Shown: positions 22,977-33,794 of the stretch, piece by piece
Numbering within the stretch: position 1 is the first letter of the stretch
Layout of the letters: every line of letters starts with the position of its first letter
From: Epiperipatus broadwayi
Taxonomy: Eukaryota > Onychophora > Udeonychophora > Euonychophora > Peripatidae
Assembly: GCA_028023455.1 (NCBI GenBank)
Contig: JAQFVV010006203.1
Span: forward strand, 14,176,348 to 14,240,347
Direction of reading: 5' to 3'
DNA length: 64,000 nt
Notes under the pieces: generated by a model
What the model saw: only the letters and a program-made list of their open reading frames with translations
The model's database searches: none
Told to the model about the DNA's origin: nothing
Translations under genes and position numbers: made by a program

Positions 22977-24860
22977 CAGTTAACATGTTTATTATTAGAA
23001 ATATGCTTAGTTTTAATATTGAAATAATTTATTTTAAAAAAATAAAGGTAAATGGTAGATATCTGAAAATTTCATTTTCTGAAAGGTAAAAATAAAATAT
23101 CTACAACTTATTTTATGTTCAGATAAAGGGGATCACCATATTTAATTCCAATAATTGTTGGAATTAAAAGTAAACTATTATGCATTTTAATAATATTTTG
23201 ATAATGTTTTAATGTATACTTTATTCCATTTATCATATTGCTTGAATATTAAGTCAGAGAAATCATATTTATATGATGATGAATATATTGTTTATGAATG
23301 TAATATAAAGATAGATAATATCTTGTTGGCTATCTAAAAGTATTTAAGTAATTTTTATGAATACTTAATTATGCATATTTTTGAAATATGATTATGAGTT
23401 TTTAATATATCATTATAGACTATATTTGTTTAAATACAATAAAATGAAAATGTTGATCTTTGAATTATTTGGTACTATAATATAAGTAAATGAATGTGTG
23501 GTAACAATGGATATTTTATTGAAATCATTTGTGTATACAATGTTTTGAACCTTCTTAAATTTTATTCAATATTTATTTTGGAAATGTGATTTGGAGATTA
23601 TTTTATGTAATGTAGTTATAATTTCTTTGCAATATTAGGAGAAGCATTCAGAATGTGGAAGATGAGGGATAATGACCTGGGAAATTAGTTGCAAAATGAA
23701 ATCCTGCATGCTAGGGATATTAATGAGGAATATTATATGTGAATCATATTATTATGAATTAAAGAATTAAATACAGGTAATAAAGTTCTGTATATTTAGT
23801 ACATGGTCAGTTGCATTCTTTTCATAGTTCAGTAAGAGTTCAGATAGAAGCCATGACCAGAATTTAGGATACATGATAAATATGTGACCTTAAGCACTGT
23901 GACCATTCGTTTGAGTTATTATTGTATTCATATCCCTTACTATAATCACTATTAATTGCCACTGAATATTGCATCATAAATGATAGTTTAAAAGTTGGTT
24001 AGAATAATAACTAGACTATTAAAAGTTGTCAATATTTGTGAATGCAAGAAGAAAGAAACTTTTTATCACAAATGATGTTTAATTATTTATTGTTTATAGA
24101 GAAAGTGGAAAAGGATTGATTTGACATTCCTAGAGATATATTAATAATAGTGATCATTAAATTCAAATATTTAATGCATATTTTGTTTGATTGTGAAAAA
24201 GACTGATGAAATGCAATGTTAATAGATTATAAAATAAATAAATATAGCATATCAAGAAATCTAATTTTTTAATATAATTTGAATTTTCTATAAGAGTGAA
24301 CTTATAGAAGAGTAAAGTTATAGGACTATTTAAAATATTTTAAAAGTAAATAGTTTTTATAAAGTGATGAATAAAGTTATTTCAGTAACTATATTTTTCT
24401 TTATTTAAATTTACATTGAAATGTTAAAATATACCTGAAAGGTAAAGATAAATGCTTTAAATGTTGTGCCTAATCTTTCAATATAATGTTATATGTTAAA
24501 TTTTGAATAAGCACTAATATTAATTTAAATTTTATAGTTAATAGGCATTACTATAATTATAAATATTTTCTAAAAATGTGAAGCATATTACTAGTTAAAT
24601 AAATTGTAGTTATTTATTGTTATTGTTTTATTATGATAATGATAATGGAATATCATTGTCTTAATGATAGAAAATAATAGTATTACTACTATAATGTGCC
24701 ATATGTTCTATTTTATACACAAAATAATCAGCATGAAGGCTATTCAATGTTTATTTATTTTATTATGTTTACTTATATAAATTTTTTAATCTAATTTATT
24801 TTCTTTTGTTAGTTTTTTTTTGTAAATATTTTTAAATTTTATAAATATATATTGTTGTAA
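22977..24860. other. A+T-rich non-coding stretch
   Basis: Nothing recognisable was seen on either strand beyond short A+T-rich repeats. Confidence 0.35.
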
Positions 24861-25043
24861 ATATAGTACATTGTTAAATAATAATAAAATTGTTAATGTT
24901 GGAATTCACATTGTCTCAAGAGTTTCTTTATTTGATGTGTCTGAGTGTTTTTTTGAATCTTCGTGTCCACACACACGAGTTATAAAAATTATTTGGATCA
25001 TTATATTATTGTACATAATTAACAAAATTATTATAATTATTAA

Positions 25044-25416
25044 AATAGGCAAGACTCTCTCCATACAGTAGTGCCACTCAAAGCAAGACAGAGTAATCAA
25101 TGGATGCCAGAAGGCTTGGGCATAAAATTCCTATCTTGTACCTACTCATCCAATATTCCCAAACTAGTTTCGGCTTATTGCCTTCATCAGTGAGGAGCCT
25201 TGAATACGAGAGCACTGCACCTAGATCTTAGGATCTAATGCAACCCTCAAAACATCACATGATCATCATTTTATATACTCACACATGCTGTTAATAATGA
25301 AAGCCACAAGCTTGGATGAGTAAAAACTAGATAGGAATTTTAAGCACAAATCTTCCTGAATCCATTGATTTGTAACAAAGGGTTGCATTTGGTGGCACTA
25401 CTGTATGGAGAGTTTG
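25044..25416. mobile_element. Family X palindrome with best-preserved hammerhead core
   Basis: A left arm in minus orientation (25044-25255) and a shorter right arm in plus orientation (about 25310-25416) both end in the X terminus (CCATACAGTAGTGCCAC and its reverse complement). The centre carries the X outer-end sequence ACATCACATGATCA. The right arm has lost the ribozyme core: CACAAGC is joined directly to TTGGATGAG. The left arm keeps the most canonical hammerhead of the family. A target duplication was not resolved. Confidence 0.75.
25156..25196 (-). ncRNA. Hammerhead ribozyme-like motif, family X (CTGATGA core)
   Basis: Minus strand, in order. Stem I 5' side is TCCTCA (25196-25191). The core CTGATGA is at 25190-25184, followed by one extra A. 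Stem II is GGC-AATAA-GCC. GAA is followed by the self-complementary ACTAGT, T as the cleavage base (GTT triplet), then TGGG pairing back as stem I. The invariant core residues C3, U4, G5, A6, G8, A9, G12, A13 and A14 are all present. The extra A before stem II departs from the textbook consensus, so activity must be tested. Confidence 0.65.
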
Positions 25417-25599
25417 GTACTCTAATATTTTATATATTGCTATCACTTTCAATGATTATCATGCCATTGAAGGATGATCTATAAAAGCTTGATTTATCTG
25501 ATTTGTAGCTTTACCATATCACTCCACAAAACTTACTTATCTTATCCATCTATCTCATACATGCTCTCTCTATATATATATTAAAACAATGTCTCATTG

Positions 25600-26160
25600 T
25601 CAAGACATATGGGGTAGGCAAATAGGTGTTTTTTTAAAAAAAAACCTTGTGGTTAGAATAAAGTCAAAACACACAAGGATAAAGATGTAGTGTTAATACT
25701 TTAAAACATTAAAAAAATAGATTCATTACACTTATATATATATATGTGTGAGCATAAAAATATTTGGTACAGTCAATCAATGAAATAAAAGGATCAAATA
25801 CATTAAGAAATAAGTTTAATATACTTTTATGTGTATCCATTAAAAACTAGTCAATACTTAGACAATTCCAATATAGATAACAATCACACACTGTTGCCAA
25901 GGCAATTGTTAAAAGGAGGCTGCCTTGATAACAGTTTATGATTGCTGAATATTATCTATATTGGTATTATCTAAGTGTTGAATGGATTCAATGAAAAGAG
26001 CATTATAGTCTAAGTCTTGACTATTTCTAATGGTTACTTATAAAACCATTTAGCCTTGATCATTAGAACACTTTGTGTGTGTATATATGTGTGCATAAAA
26101 AATATTTGGTATAAGCACCGTCTTTAAGAGATTAAAGGGGTCAAATACATTCAGATTATA
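25600..26160. repeat. Repeat with central imperfect palindrome
   Basis: A central hairpin (about 25855-25980) pairs CACTTAGACAATTCCAATATAG-like sequence with its reverse complement, around TTGCCAAGGCA and TGCCTTGATAAC. It is flanked by a direct repeat whose unit includes GTGTG(A)GCATAAAAATATTTGGTA and GGATCAAATACATT (about 25747-25806 and 26089-26150). The composition suggests a mobile element whose terminal direct repeats enclose a foldback, but the family was not recognised. Confidence 0.5.
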
Positions 26161-26164
26161 TTCA

Positions 26165-28420
26165 ATCAATATGAAAAGAAATATTTTATTTTTATTATTA
26201 ATCATTTAAATGAAAGAAAAATTAAAAATATTTTTTTTCTTTTGTGTCTTATGCATTAAGATTGTGTTTTAAATTGGTTAAATTGTTAATTACTATAATT
26301 AAGAGAGATTTTTAACATGGAAAAATTTTAAATAAATGAACTATTTTGTAGTATATATTACAGATAGAAATAAATTATTTAGATAGAAAAAAAAAAAGAT
26401 ATTAGTTAACTTTATGATTATTAAAGAAAACATATTTTTAATTAAGGATTAATTTTATAATTATCCAAAATTAAATGAAAATAATTCTTTTATGATTTTG
26501 ATTTGGTTAATTAAAAAAAACAACTCTTCTATATTTATTTGTGGAGTAATTAGATTAATTGGGAAAATCCAAGTTAGAAAAATCTAAATAAAAACAGCAC
26601 ATGGTTTTAAAAGAGTGTAAAAAAGCTTGAATAAGAAAAAGTTTCAGTGGAGTTCTAGCTTGTGAAGGGATGCGAGATTATATGATCTTAAGAAAGAGTG
26701 CCAGTTTGTTATCTTTCCAAATTATTAATATACAGAAATTTATTTTAACGGCAGACTATTCTACAAGAAAGAGTTAAAAAAGTACGATTTACTCAACTTC
26801 CATTAGGAATGCTATAAAGTAAATTTTAAATGTCAGCAGTATATAAAATGCAAGATAGAAAATCAAATTTCCGTTAGATAGACACTAATCTAAATGACTT
26901 TAAGCAAAAGACAAATTTAAAATTCATTATGATGTCTATAATAAAATATAAAATTGAATATAATTTAATTCAACATAAATTGAAGCTTTGCCGTACTCAT
27001 AGTGAAAAAGGAGGAAAAAATATCTTCAAACAAATCAACTATAGTACATAGTTATATATATGACTGAAGATGTAAAGATATTTATGTTTCTTTTAACTAT
27101 ATTAAAATCTCTCTAGTTAAGTTTTAAAATTGTTTTTTTTTTTAGGAATATATGACTATAAATGTATTTAGTTATACAGTTGTTTTATATATATATTTTA
27201 TGCAAGGATTTTATTTAAATAAATAAAAAATAAAAGGAGGAAAAAAGAATAGTCAGCACCTTTAATTAACCTAGAAAATAAGTTTTTTAGATTACTTTTA
27301 AAAGTTATGCAAGTCATTGAAAAATGGGGGGGGGGGGTATACATGCTTAAACCATCTAGTTTGAATATATTGAACCGGGTGGGGTGTTTAGAAGATCAAA
27401 ATAGTAAACAACAAATCTAACATGACGTTTGACTCTTTAATAAAATAATATTGTGAAAGCAAGATTATAAGATTCTTTTTTATACAAAATATGATACAAT
27501 TATAATTTATATATTTGCTCTTCACCAATGCAATATAAATATTGTTCCACCACGGTCCATTAGGCAGAGAAAAATAATGTCTAGAAGGCACCTGTGACCA
27601 AGCCAGATATATTTATATATAACTGGCCATGTTTGAAGGATACAGATTATCTCGGCTGCATGAATCAACACCTATCATTCAAAGCATAATTCGGTTTGGA
27701 GTAAACCTCGGGCACCAGTCAGTTACCCATAGTTAAATGACACATTTTGAATGATTGGCAAACTAATTCAATGCCTAAGAAATCCCAACTAGCTCAATCA
27801 AAAGGATAATATAATATACGGTTACTTTATTTAGTGGTAAAAGAATTGACTGACAAATTAAGCTTAAAGATCATTTATTTAACTAAATATTTATTATTGT
27901 AAAGTTTAAACTCATTTTATAAAACTTAATTAGACAATGATAATTACATATAATGACCACACACATTCTTAATTTATACACTAAAATAGAATATAACAAA
28001 GCATTAAATAATACATTACATTTATAAAACATACACATCAATAGTTCTTTATGCATGCTATAGAGTTCATTTATTAACTGACTCCGGGAGGCTTTAAATT
28101 ATTGCAATGGCTACTTTAATATCAGAAATGGAAATAATAAAAGTTATTAATTTCCTATAGGATTTGAACATTGACTTCTTGCTAGTTGTTGCTTCATGTG
28201 AAAATCTTTCCAACCAGTTGGATTTGAGGTTTTTTGTGGAGGTTTCTATGCTTACTATCTCATGGCACTATTCTTTAAGACAGTTAGATATCCCTGGAAA
28301 TTTATCAAGTTGTTAGGCAGGCATCACTTTTTCCAGGCAAATTGGCTATTTCCATCAGACTCAGGCTGGAGAAGTCGTATGATTCCAGTGACTGTTAGTA
28401 CTGCATTGTACTGGTAAACA
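26165..28420. other. Non-coding stretch with G-run and possible old repeat
   Basis: Mostly A+T-rich. A run of twelve G lies at about 27326-27337. The part at 27550-27790 is more mixed in composition and could be an old repeat (GGGCACCAGTCAGTTACCC word), but no family was recognised. Confidence 0.35.
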
Positions 28421-28423
28421 CTG

Positions 28424-28520
28424 ATTGATTGACTGAACTGATTTAATCTGATTGTGATCTCAACTGATAGATTGAACTCAACTCAACTGAACTGAACTGA
28501 TTGCGAACTCAACTGCCTGA
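28424..28520. repeat. Degenerate AACTG/AACTC simple repeat
   Basis: Pentamers related to AACTG, AACTC and GATTG recur over about 100 bp. The surrounding 28200-28620 segment is also less A+T-rich than average. Confidence 0.6.
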
Positions 28521-28619
28521 ACGATGACAAACTGGACCATTTCTGTGATGACCTGTTGTCACTTTGTTAATTGGTTTTTATGTCTGCCAACTATATCTGT
28601 TGTTAAAATTCCTCCACTG

Positions 28620-30995
28620 TTTTTGATTGCATTCCTTTGATAAGATGTTAATCTGTTGTCAGTTGGTAGCCATTGCCAAATTCCATTGTTTGTGAATTTT
28701 TAATTAGTAGCCATTGCAAATTTTGTTTTCATATCACTTATGAGCATATATAATATTCTTTAACTTTCATTTATTTTCTAATATTTAACATGCACATATT
28801 TATTTTATCAACAAGCACACATTTTGCTACATTTAAAATTGACTCATCATTTACACACATATATATTTCTAAAATCAACTCATTATAAACAAGACATATT
28901 TTTAATTTATATAAAAAAATTTATATTTTAAGTTTTTAGTTTCAACTTTTCTCTCTTTTTTTTAATATTTTAAATGAAGAGAGGACCTTTATTTATGTAA
29001 AAAAAGATTTATTCTTGATCTGTCATACTTTAACTTTTATTTACCTTTTAAAATTTTAAGTTGATTCCCTCCCCCCTTCAATCAATCTTTAAACTTTTAG
29101 TTTTAATGTTTCTAAAGCAAACCCTCTCCCCCTTTCTAACTAAGTACTTGTACTTTTACTGATAATAACTCTTTAGATTTTTAGAAATCTATTTATTTCA
29201 AATGAAATATTTTTACTCTTTTATGGATAACTTATTGATTTTATTATTTATTATCAATTTTAAACTTTCGTGTTATTTAGGAGAATTTTTTATTTTTAAT
29301 AATTATAAACACAATTTTAATGAATGCTCAGTAGCGTTACAATATATTGAAACAGATATACTGTTTCATGTATATATTCAAAAGATCCTCCCCCCATTTA
29401 AAAATATAATTTGGTCATATTAAAAAGAAAAAAGACAACAAATACGTTTAAATCTGCAATTAAAAAAAAGTACAAATCTTTATTAAGATTCATCAATCTA
29501 AGAAAGAAAATCATTATTTTCTATAATTGAGAAAAGAAAATAATAAAGATAAATCATTATTGATTTTATAATTTTAAATTACGATATGAATAAAAGCTGG
29601 CATTTATTAACCCTTTCAACGATTATTATTTAATTGGACGAATGAGTTAAAAATCAAAACTTGTAATTGGCCAACTCACAACTTTAACAAAATCTATTGT
29701 TAAAATAGATCACTTTTAATAATATAAATACATTAGTTTCGTTTGTAAAAAGTATATTACTGAATTGTCAGATTATGAAACAAACGAAAGTCTTTTCAAA
29801 AATAAAATTTGATTTATAATTTAAAAAATATTCAATTGCAGTGAAATAAAAGTAACCGCTATTCAACCAACCATTGACACAATCTTTTTTTTTTCACTTT
29901 AACGTTACGATCAATATGTAGCAATAAATAAATAATTCTTGGTAATATCTTAACTATTTTTCTAAAATAAGTTGATTTTTAGTATTATTTTATCAATAAT
30001 AATTTGTAATTCAATTCAAATATTGTTTAAAATGTTGTAAACATTCGTTTATAATTTTCGTAATAAAAATCAAAACGAACGTAACTTTTTACTTTTTGGC
30101 AGCCATTTCTCTTTCTGACAGAAGTGGGACAGCCAATAAGATTCAAGAAAAGTTGATGAGAAGGCGGTGCTTTGGTTTTGTTTGACATATATGGTCATTT
30201 TTATTGATTTTTTACTTGTAAAATAAATCTGAAGAGGGCACCATCTTACAGAACTTTTGATTTTCTTTTGAATGACATATTATATGTATATGTGGGATAA
30301 AAAGTAGCCGATTTAGAGTGATGTCAAATCTTCTCGTTTTTAGACGAGTCATGCATTATAAGAGTTAAAAATATTACATTTTTAATTTTTGGAATGATGT
30401 TGTCGTATAAAGTGTGATAATAGCTTAAGACAGTCTTAATAAATTGGAAAACATGGCTAATCCTTATGATCTGTTATCTATCCCGCTAAAAGTAGATTGT
30501 CCAATCCTTAAGAAGAATAAAGCACTCAGGCTTAAATGAGAGCTGTATAACAAATCAGATACAGTGGGAAATGCTGATTAATCAATCCAGGGAGGATAAT
30601 ATAAATAGTTGAGTTGTTTTTCAAAGAGATTTTGTAGAGATATTTTTAAAGTAGATTTTAAAGAAGATAAGATTTTAATTTGAAAAAAGATTTTAAGAGC
30701 AGTTAAAGAACCACTGTTAATGATGAAAAAAGAAAACATTAATAAGGAAATAATAACAATGGAAGACTAGGCAATAACAGCTTCTCTTCATCCAAAAGCC
30801 ATGTGTCTCCAGATTTGCCTGGATAAACATCATAGATAGGAAATAATGCCATTCAGCTGAAAGACAATCCCTCTTTTGAATGAAGTCACATCATGGATAT
30901 GAAGGAACAAACTGGATAAAATGAAGGTAATGACTTTATAAAATATTTGATACTATGTGTGTTTATAAAAGACAAGACAAAATGCCTTTTTTAAA
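28620..30995. other. Non-coding stretch with a weak promoter-like patch
   Basis: A+T-rich, with pyrimidine-rich strings near 29060-29130. A patch at about 30080-30260 has an AGCCAATAAG CCAAT-type word and an AGGCGGTGC word, possibly an old promoter. No exon was recognised. Confidence 0.3.
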
Positions 30996-30998
30996 AAA

Positions 30999-31132
30999 AT
31001 TATGAATAAATGTAGCTATATGAAAATACTTTTATTATTGATAAATTATAAATGAAACTAAAATTATAAATAAATGTAGCTATATGAAAATACGTTTATT
31101 ATTGATAAATTATAAATGAAACTACTGATCAA
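30999..31132. repeat. Tandem duplication of about 67 bp
   Basis: Two nearly identical units share TAAATGTAGCTATATGAAAA and end in AAATTATAAATGAAACTA. The few differences suggest a recent duplication. Confidence 0.85.
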
Positions 31133-31654
31133 CTTATATCTGGAAACGTACATCTGTGGCAAATAAAATTACAAATGCTTGCCTGCCTATTGATTGTATA
31201 AGAATATTACACATAACTATAAGTAATTAAATTATAATAACGTGTTTATAATTTAGATAAAATTAGAAAATATCAAAATGAAGGTATACATTCAAAATGA
31301 ATGCATTTAGTAGATTTATACTATATTGTGAACAAATTCAGACATTTAAATATGAATTAGTACATCAATAAAAGTTAATGATTATATGCGTATAATGAAC
31401 AATGTCCTTAAATAAGTTGAAAGATTGAGAAAATCATTTTTTTTCTGTTGTTTTTAAAAGGATTTTATTTATTATCTGAAAACTCTGAAAAAAGTAATAT
31501 AAACACAGAATTAAAACATGTTATATACATTCGAGATGAGAAATAAGAATACCAAACCAGTGAACCTAGGATAAATGTGCATATAGTATGGATTCAAACC
31601 TGGATTTGTATCATCATGAATAAAATATATGTATTATGCTTTAACTAACTTACA

Positions 31655-31965
31655 ATTAACTGGAACTCTGAATTAGATATAAAATGTATATTGCTAAAGA
31701 ACTTGCATTCTTTAATTGATATTGCCCTGCTAAAGAACTTGCATTCTTTAATTCATATTGCCCTACTATACCAAGATACACAATGGACTGTAAATAAAAT
31801 AATTGTTGAATTAAGTGGAACTCTGAATTAGATGAAAAATGTAAATTGCTAAAGAACTTGCATTCTTTAATTCATATTGCCCTACTATTGGATGTATACC
31901 AAGATACACAATGGACTGTAAATAAAATATTTGTTGAATTAAGTGGAACTCTGAATTAAATGCTA
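31655..31965. repeat. Tandem repeat with units of about 130-150 bp
   Basis: Two full units and a partial third carry GGAACTCTGAATTAGAT, TAAAGAACTTGCATTCTTTA and CAAGATACACAATGGACTG in that order. The first unit has an extra internal duplication of about 36 bp around the middle block, so expansion occurred at two scales. Confidence 0.85.
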
Positions 31966-32269
31966 TCAGTTGTCTTCATTATTCTCTCTGTTGTCTTAAT
32001 ATATCACACTCCTCTCTGTGAGTTAACTAAATGATTAAAGATGTAAACTCTTAAAGAATTATTGAAAGAAAGACTTTATTATACTCTCAACAGATTACAT
32101 TTTTAAGTCATATAAAAATGTTATTGGAAGTAGGCCGAAGGGATACAAAGGACTGTCAATGAAACACTTTGTTTGTTGGACATTTATTTAAACCTGCTAT
32201 TAAATAAAATTATTGTTACTTAAAATTAATTTTAGTTATCCAATTGTTCAATTCTATTTTTTTTTTTTT

Positions 32270-32590
32270 GTTATTGCATCACTCATCATTCAGTGCACTT
32301 GTTCATGAGAATCTCATCTCCTGAGCTACGTCTGGCATAACTAGACCTAGGTAAATCAGGTTGTAGTGAGATGGAACTCTAGTGGCGCCGTTTGGAAAAC
32401 CAAACACAGAAATGTCTAGATGCTTCCAGTCTCTATGGTGCTACATCCTCTGATGAGCAGGAAATATTGTTGTAGGGGGGGGTTAACATCTGCTTTGGGG
32501 AATGCCAATCAAGTTTCTTTCTGCAACATGCTCATCAGGAAATTGTTACAACCGAGGTAATAAAGGGATTGTATGGTGGTCCGGTTACAA
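32270..32590 (-). repeat. Unclassified G+C-richer repeat with hammerhead-like words
   Basis: Stands out by composition from its surroundings. The minus strand holds TTTCCTGATGAGCATGTTGC followed within 5 bases by GAAAC. A related TTTCCTGCTCATCAG lies about 80 bp on, so a CTGATGAGCA word appears in both orientations. A GGCGCCGTTTGG block lies near 32384. The family was not recognised. The hammerhead reading is weak because the spacing after stem II is not standard. Confidence 0.35.
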
Positions 32591-33064
32591 TATATATATA
32601 TATAAAGAATAAATAATATATCATTTAAATTGTTAGTTAAAAATGCTTTATATTTGATGACCTAGAGAGTTATCAAGAAATGATTTCAAGTTTTATAATA
32701 CAAACTTAGAGGTTAAACAAACATGCAGATGTGTATGTGATTCCTGTGGGAACACAAATTAAAAGATTAAAGTTTTTTTTTTTATTGTGAAATTTAAATA
32801 ATCATGATCATATTATTATAGACAAATTAAATATTAACATTAATAATTTATGGAAGGTTTAATGACCGATTGTTTATTTTATATCCATAAATGAAATCAA
32901 GTATAATATCTATATGGATGCATTTAAATGTGCATTCATTTCAGTGTAGAGACTGATGATATATATATATATATATTGTTATGAGATATATATGAATAAA
33001 ACATTAGGTTGAGAAATAATGAGATTTGACATATGATTAAGAAAATATTTGTCTGGTGTTTATA

Positions 33065-33785
33065 AAGGTTACCATATGTCCCATATATATGGAACTGTCA
33101 CTGTATTTCACTACTTGGTCCTGTATTATTATTTGTCCTGTTTTCTATGTAAACTCTACGTTGAGGTGGCTGGTGTTCATGTATCTATCAGTCAATCTCA
33201 ACTGTCAGTGCTTGATGAACGCTAATTTGTTTCACGCGTGTAATAAGATAAAAACATTTTTATGCCCTTAATAAAATATGCCAAAGAGGTAGTGTCATTT
33301 TAAAGATGAATTTACCAAAAATTGGTCATTTATAAAGAATGGACAAACTGAATTTGAAGAGCTGTGCTCTATCTGTAATTGTCATATCTCCATATTGATC
33401 AGAAGTCATGTTTAATACAGCTATGCGAATACCTATTTGCCATTCCAGCCCACAATGCAATTGTGGAGAGAATTTTTTCCCTAAGGACAACTCAATGATC
33501 AGATGAAAAAACAGTTGAAGTAATTTGGATTTGTCATTATAATTTTAACATAACTTGTGCCCAATTTTATAATTATGTGAAAGAAGATGATGTAATTAAG
33601 AAAGTAAAAAGGATTAGCCTTGCACCGTTTTTATTGTTCTACGTATTTGTTTTATTAGATTATTTAAACTTCATTAATTTTTTTATAAGAGTAAAATAAA
33701 CCATTGTCTACCCATTTTTTTTCATGTTTTATTTATTTAGCACTTAAATGTCCCATATCAATATTTGGGAATTATGGTAATCCTA
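33065..33785 (+). mobile_element. hAT-like DNA transposon, internally deleted
   Basis: Terminal inverted repeats AAGGTTACCATA (33065) and TAGGATTACCATA (reverse complement, ending at 33785) are flanked by 8-bp target duplications TGTTTATA (33057-33064) and TGTTTGTA (33786-33793), differing at one base. Both features are hallmarks of hAT elements. At 721 bp it is far shorter than an autonomous copy. The interior retains two pieces of transposase, described separately. Confidence 0.8.
33295..33620 (+). pseudogene. hAT transposase relic (zinc finger joined to dimerisation end)
   Basis: A plus-strand frame reads KDEFTKNWSFIKNG then ELCSICNCHISI, resembling the N-terminal C-x-x-C zinc-finger region of the hAT group found with ZMYM-type proteins. 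After a break, a second frame reads IPAHNAIVERIFS then NFNITCAQFYNYVK, matching the C-terminal hAT dimerisation block (family pattern N-A-x-V-E-R-x-F-S). Everything between, including the catalytic residues, is missing, so this is a non-coding passenger. Confidence 0.65.
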
Positions 33786-33794
33786 TGTTTGTAT

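Noticed and set aside
25600-26160. LTR retrotransposon with short LTRs
   Set aside because: The direct repeats lack TG...CA ends and there is no coding interior, so it was left unclassified.
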